Origin: Merluccius polli
Lineage: Eukaryota > Chordata > Actinopteri > Gadiformes > Merlucciidae
Length of the DNA: 64,000 bases
Reading direction: 5' to 3'
NCBI GenBank assembly: GCA_030340625.1
Contig: JAOPHQ010002390.1
Coordinates: 1-64,000 of the forward strand
The number at the start of each line of letters is the position of its first letter. Within the stretch, counting starts at the first letter, position 1. The position numbers and the translations under genes are program-made. The notes beneath the pieces are model-generated. The model saw nothing but the letters and a program-made list of their open reading frames with translations, did not search any database and was not told the DNA's origin. Shown here piece after piece: positions 1-10,107 of this stretch.

Positions 1-718
1 TATGTCTATGCCGCAACCATCCTTCGCGGCCTCGCATCCCAAAATCCTTTGCGCGCCGCTGTTCAGAGGCGGGAAAAGAATAATGGCGACACCAAGTGGC
101 GATGAATTTATATTTAAATGTAATAAGTATTGGGTTTATATTTAATTACTTTTACTTACTACGAGTTATACTTTTACTCATTACTTATATTGTATTACTT
201 TTATTATCCCCGCTTTATTTCCAGACTGTAAAACTGCAAACTCAGTTAAACGATTGGATTGAATAAAGAGCTACGTTTATGATTATCACTATTATATGTT
301 ATACTTCATTATTATCATTATTATGATCATTTTTTGCTTTATTACAACCTTTCCGTCTGTTTTTCAACTGACGGCAACGGCTACGTTACTACGGTTACTA
401 CCAACTGACGGCTGGTGACGCGGCTGTGGTGACGCAACCAGGAAATGCTTCGAAGGCTAGACCGTCTCATTTAACAACGGTTGATGCGGACTTCGAAGGA
501 CCCTCAGAAGTACGCAGCCTTCGAAGGCCGCGAGGCTGCGTACTTCGAAGCATGCAACCCGTGAATTGGGACACATGTGTGTGGTACGCACGAAGACGAC
601 CGGTGAGTCACGCTGTTTGTAGCATTTAGCGTAGCCGCTAGCATTAGCTAAGCCGCCGCCATTCGCTTTAATGGATGTGGCTAACGCTTGTTTAGCAAAC
701 AGGCTTGGGTCTTTCTAC
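1..718. other. Unclassified AT-rich and repeat-like DNA
   Basis: No convincing coding region is visible. The first 350 bases are AT-rich. Around 390-620 the sequence becomes CpG-rich and contains a perfect inverted repeat (entered separately). The stretch resembles decayed DNA-transposon sequence, but I do not recognise the family. Confidence 0.4.
507..546. repeat. Perfect 13-bp inverted repeat (hairpin)
   Basis: The arms are 507-519 and 534-546 (GAAGTACGCAGCC and its exact complement), separated by 14 bases. The block also carries repeated TTCGAAG motifs. It is probably the core of a palindromic non-autonomous transposon. Confidence 0.6.
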
Positions 719-1615
719 TGTGCATTCACACCGAAATTTAAAGGGCCAGGGGCGCCACACGTGCTAAACGCCACCACGCAACTACTGCTGTAGCACAACC
801 CATTTACCGACATCGTTGATCACGGAAAGTTACTTGATGAAGTCATTAAAAACAGAATTACTCCGATTGGTTGGAGGGTGTAGGTTAAAAATGTTTACCG
901 TATTTACACCTAGGAAAGACGTTGACGCTATGAAGACGCTTTGGCCACGTTGCTTGGCAACGCCTGCATACGGGTGATATTAAATAGTGTGCTCGACTTG
1001 TAAAAATAAAAACCCTCAAGATTTTAACTCTAAAACACAGTAAAGTATTATTAATTGATTAAATATTTAATTATTTCGTAGGTGACCATGGTACTAAGCG
1101 GAAGCAACCCGCGTCGTCCATTCATTTCTGTTAATGGACACCTCGTCGGGCATTATCCCTTACTTACTCCCCAATCATATTTACGGAAATGATCATCCCA
1201 AATAAACACTGATTTTGCCAAATGTAATGTTGTCAAATCATAGAGGATTGAGTAGTCTGCTGCGGCAGCAATCAGCATTTCCAGCGACATCTTGGAACGA
1301 ATGTTTGGTAGGAACTAAAGTTACACGGGTTGTTTTCTGGGACAGATCTGACCGAGGGACGAAAGCAGAACGAGACATCCCCATTGGCTATCGATGGACT
1401 TTCCACCTTTCCCTCCTAGACGCGTCATAGCTCATTTACATAAAGTTGGAGGATTTTTAACTTTTTTTTAATCCTCCTAAGTCGCCTAGTGGCCCTAGTC
1501 CACCCGCCTGCGCTTATTCCTCTTTTCCCTATTTGTCCGGCTGGCTCCCAATAGGCTACACAATGAATGACTTCGGGGATCATTTTCCTCTGTGCGCTTT
1601 CGGTGTGAACGCACA
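719..1615. mobile_element. Candidate TIR-bounded non-autonomous DNA element
   Basis: Bases 719-736 and 1598-1615 form inverted terminal repeats of 18 bp with one mismatch, and similarity continues a few bases outward. The interior has no transposase. It contains a GTCCATT/AATGGAC palindrome at 1116-1139 and a segment near 872-920 related to one at 61,826-61,880. No clean target-site duplication was found, so exact ends are uncertain. The size and TIR style would fit a hAT or Harbinger MITE, but the family is inferred. Confidence 0.45.
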
Positions 1616-2582
1616 GATGGGAAGCCAAGGGTTCTTTTGTGAATGAATGTAAAGTATATTGCTGTAATGGGTTTAAAGTGTATTGCTAAAAGATCATGTC
1701 TGTTGTAGTGAATCATGTCTGTTAAATGTATAGCTAATAGATCTGTTAGTATTGATAATAAATCATGTCTGTTAAATGTTGTAACTGCTGGTTATGATGT
1801 GTGATTGATACAGATGGTATTTATTTGTTGAATCATGTGCACACTGTATGGATTAATGTGTTGATGTACCATGTTAAATGATGTAAGGAACTTTGATTCT
1901 GTTCTCTTTACCAGGGTCTTATAGATGGCGAGCTAAAGGAGCCTACGGACTGACAGATTGTTGCACAAGTTGCTTCCCTCCCCCCAGGCCGGTAGGGGGC
2001 TCCTTGTAGCCCGGAAAAAGACTCTCACCCCATTCGCTCAGCCACTGCCCCACCACACGCTCACACCTTCCTCCACACACTTTCCCACTCATTCACCTGG
2101 ACTCAATTCCCTAACCCAGACTTGGGTTCAAATGAACTGTGGTTGGGCAGCTGGGATCATCTTTTTTGTTCACAGCGAACCAAGCATTTGGGGGGGGGGG
2201 GGGGGGGGGGGGTTTGTATTGCTGAGTTTGACATATATCTGTGGATTCTAAATGTTGATTATTTGGTGTGCATATGCCAATGTTGAAAGAAAGTTAACTT
2301 ACTGTAGCTATCCATCTTTAGCCAGATCTGTCGCTCCACTGTATATAATTTCACTTGTATTGTTGTGGGTTGTCATTTCGTTATTTTTGCTATAATATAT
2401 GGTATTATCTACCAGCAAACCTCAGTCTCTGCCTCCTCCCTCCTTTAGTCGTGTCTTGACATTCTGATCACTAGCTTATCATAGTATTTTACTGTTACAC
2501 TTTATCTTGCCATCACCAAGTAGCCCATTAACATTGTGGGTATTAGCTTTAACATTTAAATTAGTGTGACACAGGTGCTACA
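1616..2582. other. Unclassified intergenic DNA
   Basis: The first part is AT-rich with repeated short phrases such as AATCATGTCTGTTAA (about 1,700-1,790). A C-rich, exon-like stretch follows at 1,915-2,160, but no frame there looks like a known protein. A long G run lies at 2190-2212. Confidence 0.4.
2190..2212 (+). repeat. 23-base poly-G run
   Basis: Uninterrupted G from 2190 to 2212. Such runs can form quadruplex DNA and are length-unstable and error-prone in sequencing, so the exact length should be treated with caution. Confidence 0.9.
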
Positions 2583-2759
2583 CATCTTTTTCAACTCACC
2601 TCATCTCTACTCTATCCTTCCTGTTTACATATTAACATAATATAACATATTAACATAATACGATTAGGTTACATTAGATTAAATTAGATTTGGGGTAGTA
2701 TTTCAGGTTAGGTCAGGGTTAGATTAGATTTAGTTAGGGTTTTGTTAGCGAGTTGTCTC

Positions 2760-3101
2760 CAGCAGGAAGGGGAGGCGTGCACAGGCAGTGAAGCGGCGGT
2801 GGAGGAAGCCTGACCAGGAGCAGGTGACGGTCCAGACGGGGTCCCCCCCAGCCACCGGGTCCAGGACCATCGAGACCCAACCCCCATGCTCCCGAGCTGC
2901 AGTTAGCGTATGTTCCCATTACAACTGACACACACACATAAACTAGTTTTGAACAACGAACTGTCTGAACTGATGCATAGCAAGACTGTCCACACTGTCT
3001 GAGGTGTAATGTGTTAATTATCTGTCCTCAGATCTTTGGAACGTCACTCCCAGTTCCACAGTTCTGTAGTTTGGATGATGTGTGTGCCAACTTCTGTGCA
3101 C
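2760..3101 (+). pseudogene. Helentron exons 1-2 remnant, start codon deleted
   Basis: Exon 1 (2760-2907) lacks the ATGCCGAGG that opens this exon in all other copies, a 9-bp deletion that removes the initiator. Exon 2 (3032-3101) is full length with intact AG/GT borders. No exon 3 or later exon follows; the unit runs into LTR sequence instead. A short peptide at most could be made. Confidence 0.7.
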
Positions 3102-3280
3102 GTGAGTATGTAGCTGTTTTATCTAGTATTAAATAACTAAACAAATTAATCATCAATTCATATTTTTGGAGAGAAGCAGAACGGACCCCTGTTTAAAACT
3201 TGCAAGTGTCTCCAAAATGTTTACTGTAGAAACACCAAATCGTTCAGGAAGTCCTTACAGTGATGGTCTGTTTTTTTTTT

Positions 3281-3553
3281 TAAGCGTGATATATATTCTT
3301 AAGCAATCCAAGGTACAGTTTTCTCATTGATTTGGCCTGAACATTTAATGATAATATGTTGCTACTATGCTGAATGCATCTAATAAATGTGGATAACTAT
3401 TAAACAATCCCCGGTCCAGTCCTCCCTCTGATGTGGCCCAGGCTGTGTAGAATAATCTCTTCTTAGGGATGAAGGACAAGTCATGTGCATAACAACCCCA
3501 CGAATGGAGGCCATGATACCACCTAACGAACAGCTGTGGAAATGTTGATTTTG
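3281..3553 (+). repeat. ERV LTR fragment in unit 1
   Basis: This 273-bp stretch matches the U3 part of the LTR at 16,417-17,081 and the 5' fragment at 9771-10,036. It starts abruptly after a T run and stops abruptly in GTTGATTTTG before Helentron upstream DNA. It is not a solo LTR: both termini and the polyadenylation region are missing. Confidence 0.75.
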
Positions 3554-3836
3554 ATAACTTGCTCAAATTTCATCCGATTTTTCAAATGGTTTGGTTTGCT
3601 ATAAAAGTCAAATATGTAGTTATGACAGTGCATACTTACAAAATAAAAACAATCTAAAAAATTACAAATAAAATAAAAACTTAAATAGGTAGATTACAAT
3701 ATTTCCTATTACAAATAGGCTATAAGAAAGGCTGCATGTTGAAATCCCCACCCTGTACAGAGATCTTGCCTGTGGTAAGATGCCTATGGTCGGCCATCTT
3801 GCCTGTGGTAAGATGGCCATCTTGCCTGTGAAGACT

Positions 3837-4675
3837 TGAAGGGAGAAAAATCTAATGGCCTATTCTAAGCTAACAACGGAGCGGACCCTTTAAGGTATCA
3901 GATCAAAAATGAGGAGTAAATAAAGAGATATAAACTGAATTAAACTGAGTAGATGTATTCTTAATCAAAGCTAATCAAAGTCAACGAGTAAAAGCATATA
4001 ATAACAAATACAGCGCTGGTGTCACAAAGGGCTTCCTGAGAAGTTCTGCTGATTGTGAGCCCCGAGTCTCAGGTCTGTGGAAAGATTAAAGGGCAGGTTC
4101 GGCCATGACATCATGAGCGGATACATGGATCCTTTTTGGTTCAACAAGGGCAAGTTCTAGTTTGAAGTTAGATAGCAGGCTTCCCCCCGTCTTTCGTGGG
4201 GAGGCTGAGTCGCGGTGCCCATTTTGACCGGGCCTCCCCCGCCTAAAATGTGCGAGGTTTGGGCCGCGTGACACCGCCAAGTGCTCTGATTAACATGGCA
4301 CCCAGTCTCAGGCAGTAGCGCTTATCACCTGCTACTCCCCTGGGCATTCCGTTACATCTGGGTGCGCAAGGGATTCTCTGTGAGGGGAGGGGGAGCACTT
4401 GTAAACAATGTTTGATGAAGCCATGATGTTCACTCTGTTCACTGTTATTGAAGCTATGTTGATCACTCTTATGCTATTGAAGTTGAATCGCCTTTGTCTT
4501 TAATGTTCTATAGTAACCATGTCAAATCTTATGTTACTGAAACTTGATTGTCTTCCTCAATTGTAAGTCGCTTTGGATAAAAGCGTCTGCTAAATGTAAT
4601 GTAATGTCCACTATGACCCTGTTATTCTGGCTTTAAGTAACCGTTTGGGCCTTTTAGCATTCTGAATATTTCAAT
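3837..4675 (+). mobile_element. 839-bp insertion with 5-bp target duplication (copy 1)
   Basis: AGACT occurs directly before (3832-3836) and after (4676-4680) this block. The related site at 17,836 (GAAGACTCCGCC) lacks the block, giving an empty site. The element begins TGAAGG and ends TTTCAAT. Near its right end it carries the CGCTTTGGATAAAAGCGTCT motif that is widespread in fish repeats. No protein is encoded. A solo LTR (5-bp duplication) or another non-autonomous element are both possible. Confidence 0.65.
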
Positions 4676-5201
4676 AGACTCCGCCGCAACACATCTAGTG
4701 TTCTATATATATGTATGGGTACAACCATAGATAACATAACTGGCCAAACAAGTATATCAGATTTAATAATGGACCTTCTTAGTGTGGTAAAATAAGGCAG
4801 TTGATGGAAATATTGTGCATGTTTATACATCACTACTAGCACATTTGCGGAAGTTAGGTGCACACACACACACACACACACAGCATGAAAATTAAAGTAA
4901 GATGTGTTCATAATGCCTCTGGCTTGTTTATTATTGCAGGTTCTCTTTGGTCGGAGGTTTTCCAAGCGCATTTTGGAGATTGTTTATCGTCATCACGAGG
5001 TTCCTGGATCATCATCTACCCATCACACACATCTTTCTCAACTCACCTCATCTCTACTCTATCCTTCCTGTTTACATATTAACGTAATAATATAACATAT
5101 CTACATATTAACATAAGATTAGGTTACTTTAGATTAAATAGATTAGGTCAGGGTTAGATTAGATTTAGTTAGGGTTATGTTAGCGAGTTGTCTCCAGCAG
5201 G

Positions 5202-5545
5202 ATGCCGAGGAAGGGGAGGCGTGCGCAGGCGGCGAAGCAGCGGTGGTGGAAGCCTGACCCCGAGCAGCTGACGGTCCAGACGGGGTCCCCCCCAGCCACC
5301 GGGTCCAGGACCATCGAGACCCAACCCCCATGCTCCCGAGCTCCAGTTAGCGTATGTTCCCATTACAACTGACACACACACATAAACTAGTTTTGAACAA
5401 CGAACTGTCTGAACTGATGCATAGCAAGACTGTCCACACTGTCTGAGGTGTAATGTGTTAATTATCTGTCCTCAGATCTTTGGAACGTCACTCCCAGTTC
5501 CACAGTTCTGTAGTTTGGATGATGTGTGTGCCAACTTCTGTGCAC
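5202..5545 (+). pseudogene. Helentron exons 1-2 (unit 2), rest of gene missing
   Basis: Exon 1 (5202-5351) is in frame from its ATG to a consensus donor, and exon 2 (5476-5545) has good borders and the right length (70 nt). Downstream exons are replaced by LTR sequence. It encodes only the basic N-terminal head (MPRKGRRAQAAKQRW...), which has no recognisable domain. Confidence 0.7.
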
Positions 5546-5725
5546 GTGAGTATGTAGCTGTTTTATCTAGTATTAAATAACTAAACAAATTAATCATCAA
5601 TTCATATTTTTGGAGAGAAGCAGAACGGACCCCTGTTTAAAACTTGCAAGTGTCTCCAAAATGTTTACTGTAGAAACACCAAATCGTTCAGGAAGTCCTT
5701 ACAGTGATGGTCTGTTTTTTTTTTT

Positions 5726-5998
5726 TAAGCGTGATATATATTCTTAAGCAATCCAAGGTACAGTTTTCTCATTGATTTGGCCTGAACATTTAATGATAAT
5801 ATGTTGCTACTATGCTGAATGCATCTAATAAATGTGGATAACTATTAAACAATCCCCGGTCCAGTCCTCCCTCTGATGTGGCCCAGGCTGTGTAGAATAA
5901 TCTCTTCTTAGGGATGAAGGACAAGTCATGTGCATAACAACCCCACGAATGGAGGCCATGATACCACCTAACGAACAGCTGTGGAAATGTTGATTTTG
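5726..5998 (+). repeat. ERV LTR fragment in unit 2
   Basis: Same fragment and same two breakpoints as 3281-3553, so it was copied together with the 2.44-kb unit rather than inserted independently. Confidence 0.75.
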
Positions 5999-6281
5999 AT
6001 AACTTGCTCAAATTTCATCCGATTTTTCAAATGGTTTGGTTTGCTATAAAAGTCAAATATGTAGTTATGACAGTGCATACTTACAAAATAAAAACAATCT
6101 AAAAAATTACAAATAAAATAAAAACTTAAATAGGTAGATTACAATATTTCCTATTACAAATAGGCTATAAGAAAGGCTGCATGTTGAAATCCCCACCCTG
6201 TACAGAGATCTTGCCTGTGGTAAGATGCCTATGGTCGGCCATCTTGCCTGTGGTAAGATGGCCATCTTGCCTGTGAAGACT

Positions 6282-7121
6282 TGAAGGGAGAAAAATCTAA
6301 TGGCCTATTCTAAGCTAACAACGGAGCGGACCCTTTAAGGTATCAGATCAAAAATGAGGAGTAAATAAAGAGATATAAACTGAATTAAACTGAGTAGATG
6401 TATTCTTAATCAAAGCTAATCAAAGTCAACGAGTAAAAGCATATAATAACAAATACAGCGCTGGTGTCACAAAGGGCTTCCTGAGAAGTTCTGCTGATTG
6501 TGAGCCCCGAGTCTCAGGTCTGTGGAAAGATTAAAGGGCAGGTTCGGCCATGACATCATGAGCGGATACATGGATCCTTTTTGGTTCAACAAGGGCAAGT
6601 TCTAGTTTGAAGTTAGATAGCAGGCTTCCCCCCGTCTTTCGTGGGGAGGCTGAGTCGCGGTGCCCATTTTGACCGGGCCTCCCCCGCCTAAAATGTGCGA
6701 GGTTTGGGCCGCGTGACACCGCCAAGTGCTCTGATTAACATGGCACCCAGTCTCAGGCAGTAGCGCTTATCACCTGCTACTCCCCTGGGCATTCCGTTAC
6801 ATCTGGGTGCGCAAGGGATTCTCTGTGAGGGGAGGGGGGAGCACTTGTAAACAATGTTTGATGAAGCCATGATGTTCACTCTGTTCACTGTTATTGAAGC
6901 TATGTTGATCACTCTTATGCTATTGAAGTTGAATCGCCTTTGTCTTTAATGTTCTATAGTAACCATGTCAAATCTTATGTTACTGAAACTTGATTGTCTT
7001 CCTCAATTGTAAGTCGCTTTGGATAAAAGCGTCTGCTAAATGTAATGTAATGTCCACTATGACCCTGTTATTCTGGCTTTAAGTAACCGTTTGGGCCTTT
7101 TAGCATTCTGAATATTTCAAT
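6282..7121 (+). mobile_element. 840-bp insertion with 5-bp target duplication (copy 2)
   Basis: Copy of the element at 3837-4675, carried along by the tandem duplication. It is flanked by AGACT at 6277-6281 and 7122-7126 and differs from copy 1 by only a few bases, including one extra G. Confidence 0.65.
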
Positions 7122-7466
7122 AGACTCCGCCGCAACACATCTAGTGTTCTATATGTATGGGTACAACCATAGATAACATAACTGGCCAAACAAGTATATC
7201 AGATTTAATAATGGACCTTCTTAGTGTGGTAAAATAAGGCAGTTGATGGAAATATTGTGCATGTTTATACATCACTACTAGCACATTTGCGGAAGTTAGG
7301 TGCACACACACACACACACAGCATGAAAATTAAAGTAAGATGTGTTCATAATGCCTCTGGCTTGTTTATTATTGCAGGTTCTCTTTGGTCGGAGGTTTTC
7401 CAAGCGCATTTTGGAGATTGTTTATCGTCATCACGAGGTTCCTGGATCATCATCTACCCATCACAC

Positions 7467-8548
7467 ACATCTTTCTCAACTCACCTCATCTCTACTCTAT
7501 CCTTCCTGTTTACATATTAACGTAATAATATAACATATCTACATATTAACATAAGATTAGGTTACTTTAGATTAAATAGATTAGGTCAGGGTTAGATTAG
7601 ATTTAGTTAGGGTTATGTTAGCGAGTTGTCTCCAGCAGGATGCCGAGGAAGGGGAGGCGTGCGTAGGCGGCGAAGCAGCGGTGGTGGAAGCCTGACCCCG
7701 AGCAGCTGACGGTCCAGACGGGGTCCCCCCCAGCCACCGGGTCCAGGACCATCGAGACCCAACCCCCATGCTCCCGAGCTCCAGTTAGCGTATGTTCCCA
7801 TTACAACTGACACACACACATAAACTAGTTTTGAACAACAAACTGTCTGAACTGATGCATAGCAAGACTGTCCACACTGTCTGAGGTGTAATGTGTTAAT
7901 TATCTGTCCTCAGATCTTTGGAACGTCACTCCCAGTTCCACAGTTCTGTAGTTTGGATGATGTGTGTGCCAACTTCTGTGCACGTGAGTATGCAGCTGTT
8001 TTATCTAGTATGAAATAACTAAACAAATTAATCATCAATTCACATTCTGTTTGTGGCTTTCACGCTAAAGAAATGATGTTTGTTGTTGCAGTTGTGATTG
8101 TCGGAGACTCCCATCTACGAGCCATTGTAGATGTTATGTGTTCTCTGCAAGCTGTTAAAAAATGTTTTTAAAAAAAAGTACCTCAATATGCATTGAGGTT
8201 TAGTAATGCATACAAAGTCACCATTACATGTATGGAGATTTTAATGGCTGATTTATTTTTTAGGTGTGAAGTACTTCTCAGCTGTGGATCCTCGTCTGTC
8301 TTCTGTGGTCCGCCGCCATGAAGGAATTTGAGACACCAGCACTTTGAGACATCTCTCCCAGGCCGTGACTCTCTCTCTGTCTCTCTCGCTCTCGCTCTAC
8401 TCCAATACACATATTTTTGGAGAGAAGCAGAACGGACCCCTGTTTAAAACTTGCAAGTGTCTCCAAAATGTTTACTGTAGAAACACCAAATTGTTCAGGA
8501 AGTCCTTACAGTGATGATCGTCTGTTTGTTTTTTTTAAGCGTGATATA
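7467..8548 (+). repeat. Partial tandem unit 3, joined to the provirus
   Basis: This matches units 1 and 2 through exon 2 and then diverges near 8040, where it keeps part of Helentron intron 3, an exon-4 fragment and an exon-6/7 fusion. It rejoins the unit at about 8405 and runs into the LTR fragment at 8536, which continues beyond the Tc1 insertion into real proviral leader. Unit 3 therefore looks closest to the parental arrangement. Confidence 0.7.
7640..8341 (+). pseudogene. Deleted Helentron gene: exons 1, 2, part of 4, fused 6/7
   Basis: Exon 1 (7640-7789) and exon 2 (7914-7983) are intact. Exon 3 is gone. Exon 4 is cut after about 45 nt (8092-8136), just past its GDSHLR-coding start. 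A fusion of exon 6 (from 8264) with the middle of exon 7 follows, ending in a stop after the EFETPAL stretch. The same exon-6/7 fusion recurs at 43,978 and 55,776, so this deletion form is ancestral to several copies. Confidence 0.7.
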
Positions 8549-9768
8549 CACTCACCGGCCACTTTATTAGGTACACCTGTCCAACTGCTCGTTAACGCAA
8601 ATTTCTAATCAGCCAATCACATGGCAGCAACTCAATGCATTTAGGCATGTAGACATGGTCAGGACGATCTGCTGCAGTTCAAACCGAGCATCAGAATGGG
8701 GAAGAAAGGTGATTTAAGTGACTTTGAACGTGGCATGGTTGTTGGTGCCAGACGGGCTGGTCTGAGTATTTCAGAGACTGCTGATCTACTGGGATTTTCA
8801 CGCACAACCATCTCTAGGGTTTACAGAGAATGGTCCGAAAAAGAGAAAATATCCAGTGAGCGGCAGTTCTGTGGGCGCAAATGCCTTGTTGATGCTAGAG
8901 GTCAGAGGAGAATGGCCAGACTGGTTCGAGCTGATAGAAAGGCAACTGTAACTCAAATAACCACTCGTTACAACAGAGGTATGCAGAAGAGCATCTCTGA
9001 ACGCACAACACGTCGAACCTTGAGGCGGATGGGCTACAGCAGCAGAAGACCACACCGGGCGCCACTCCTGTCAGCTAAGAACAGGAAACTGAGGCTACAA
9101 TTCGCACAGGCTCACCAAAATTGGACAATCGAAGATTGGAAAAACGTTGCCTGGTCTGATGAGTCTCGATTTCTGCTGCGACATTCGGATGGTAGGGTCA
9201 GAATTTGGCGTCAACAACATGAAAGCATGGATCCATCCTGCCTTGTATCAACGGTTCAGGCTGGTGGTGGTGGTGTAATGGTGTGGGGGATATTTTCCTG
9301 GCACACTTTGGGCTTATTAGTACCAATTGAGCATCGTGTCAAAGCCACAGACTACCTGAGTATTGTTGCTGACCATGTCCATCCCTTTATGACCACAGTG
9401 TACCCATCTTCTGATGGCTACTTCCAGCAGGATAACGCGCCATGTCATAAAGCGCGAATCATCTCAGACTGGTTTCTTGAACATGACAATGAGTTCACTG
9501 TACTCAAATGGCCTCCACAGTCACCAGATCTCAATCCAATAGAGCACCTTTGGGATGTGGTGGAACGGGAGATTCGCATCATGGATGTGCAGCCAACAAA
9601 TCTGCAGCAACTGCGTGATGCTATCATGTCAATATGGACCAAACTCTCTGAGGAATGTTTCCAGTACCTTGTTGAATCTGTGCCACGAAGGATTAAGGCA
9701 GTTCTGAAGGCAAAAGGGGGTCCAACCCGGTACTAGCAAGGTGTACCTAATAAAGTGGCCGGTGAGTG
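8549..9768 (+). mobile_element. Complete Tc1/mariner-type transposon, DD36E class
   Basis: The element is 1,220 bp with perfect 30-bp terminal inverted repeats (8549-8578 and 9739-9768, outer bases CACTCACCGG). It is flanked by the TA duplication typical of the superfamily (8547-8548 and 9769-9770). The empty site is visible in the tandem copies at 3281 and 5726, where GCGTGATATATATTC runs through uninterrupted. It carries one intact transposase frame. Perfect TIRs and an open frame point to a recent insertion. Confidence 0.95.
8696..9736 (+). CDS. Tc1/mariner transposase, DD36E (Incomer-like)
   Basis: A 346-residue transposase that would bind its terminal repeats and catalyse cut-and-paste transposition into TA. 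The N-terminal half (about 5-115) reads as two helix-turn-helix domains. The catalytic triad is D155 (in SDESRF), D246 (in QQDNAPCH) and E283 (in NPIEHLW). There are 36 residues between the second D and the E, not the 34 of classical Tc1, which matches the DD36E group described as Incomer. The frame starts at the first ATG 147 bp inside the left end and stops 32 bp before the right end. No frameshift or stop was found, so it may be active. Assignment to Incomer rests on the spacing only. Confidence 0.93.
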   Translation: MGKKGDLSDFERGMVVGARRAGLSISETADLLGFSRTTISRVYREWSEKEKISSERQFCGRKCLVDARGQRRMARLVRADRKATVTQITTRYNRGMQKSISERTTRRTLRRMGYSSRRPHRAPLLSAKNRKLRLQFAQAHQNWTIEDWKNVAWSDESRFLLRHSDGRVRIWRQQHESMDPSCLVSTVQAGGGGVMVWGIFSWHTLGLLVPIEHRVKATDYLSIVADHVHPFMTTVYPSSDGYFQQDNAPCHKARIISDWFLEHDNEFTVLKWPPQSPDLNPIEHLWDVVEREIRIMDVQPTNLQQLRDAIMSIWTKLSEECFQYLVESVPRRIKAVLKAKGGPTRY

Positions 9769-9770
9769 TA

Positions 9771-10107
9771 TATTCTTAAGCAATCCAAGGTACAGTTTTC
9801 TCATTGATTTGGCCTGAACATTTAATGATAATATGTTGCTACTATGCTGAATGTATCTAATAAGTGTGGATAACTATTAAACAATCCCCGGTCCAGTCCT
9901 CCCTCTGATGTGGTCCAGGCTTTGTAGAATAATCTCTTCTTAGGGATGAAGGACAAGTCAAGTGCATAACAACCCCATGAATGGAGGCCATGATACCACC
10001 TAACGAACAGCTGTGGAAATGTTGATTTTGTCTAAGAAAAGATAACATGATTTGAGGGATGACGTGATTTATGAATATGTAAATGTTATATGAAATTTAT
10101 TCCACAA
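9771..10107 (+). repeat. Truncated 5' LTR of the ERV
   Basis: Together with 8536-8548 (left of the Tc1 insertion) this aligns with the 3' LTR at 16,417-17,081. It lacks the first part of U3. It also lacks an internal block of about 150 bp that in the 3' copy holds the TATA-like CATAAAAA and the AATAAA polyadenylation signal. The LTR ends at ...TTCCACAACT, followed by TTTGCCGTCACAAACAGG as the primer-binding-site region. With promoter and poly(A) signals missing it should not drive expression. Confidence 0.7.

Larger units (their letters stand above)
2583..5028 (+). repeat. Tandem unit 1 of a 2.44-kb Helentron-derived repeat
   Basis: The sequence from about 2583 recurs almost unchanged from about 5029 (offset 2444-2445) and begins again near 7467. 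Each full unit contains, in order: a degenerate TTAGG-rich leader, Helentron exons 1 and 2, a short repeat piece, an LTR fragment, the Helentron upstream region with an inserted 839-bp element, a CA repeat and the start of the next unit. Internal identity is very high, so the duplication is recent. Confidence 0.85.
5029..7466 (+). repeat. Tandem unit 2 of the 2.44-kb Helentron-derived repeat
   Basis: Near-identical to unit 1, with a handful of substitutions, a shorter CA repeat and an intact exon-1 start codon at 5202. The unit carries its own copy of the LTR fragment (5726-5998) and of the inserted element (6282-7121). Confidence 0.85.

Noticed and set aside
2640..2760. Interstitial telomere
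   Set aside because: The repeats are irregular (TTAGG, TTAGATT) and occur at one fixed place in every Helentron copy, so they belong to the element.
3345..3566. Minus-strand 73-codon frame repeated at 5790
   Set aside because: It lies within the duplicated LTR fragment and has no similarity to a known protein; the repetition comes from the tandem units.
4086..4280. Minus-strand 64-codon frame (repeated at 6531)
   Set aside because: It is inside the 839-bp insertion, shows no domain, and is repeated only by the tandem duplication.
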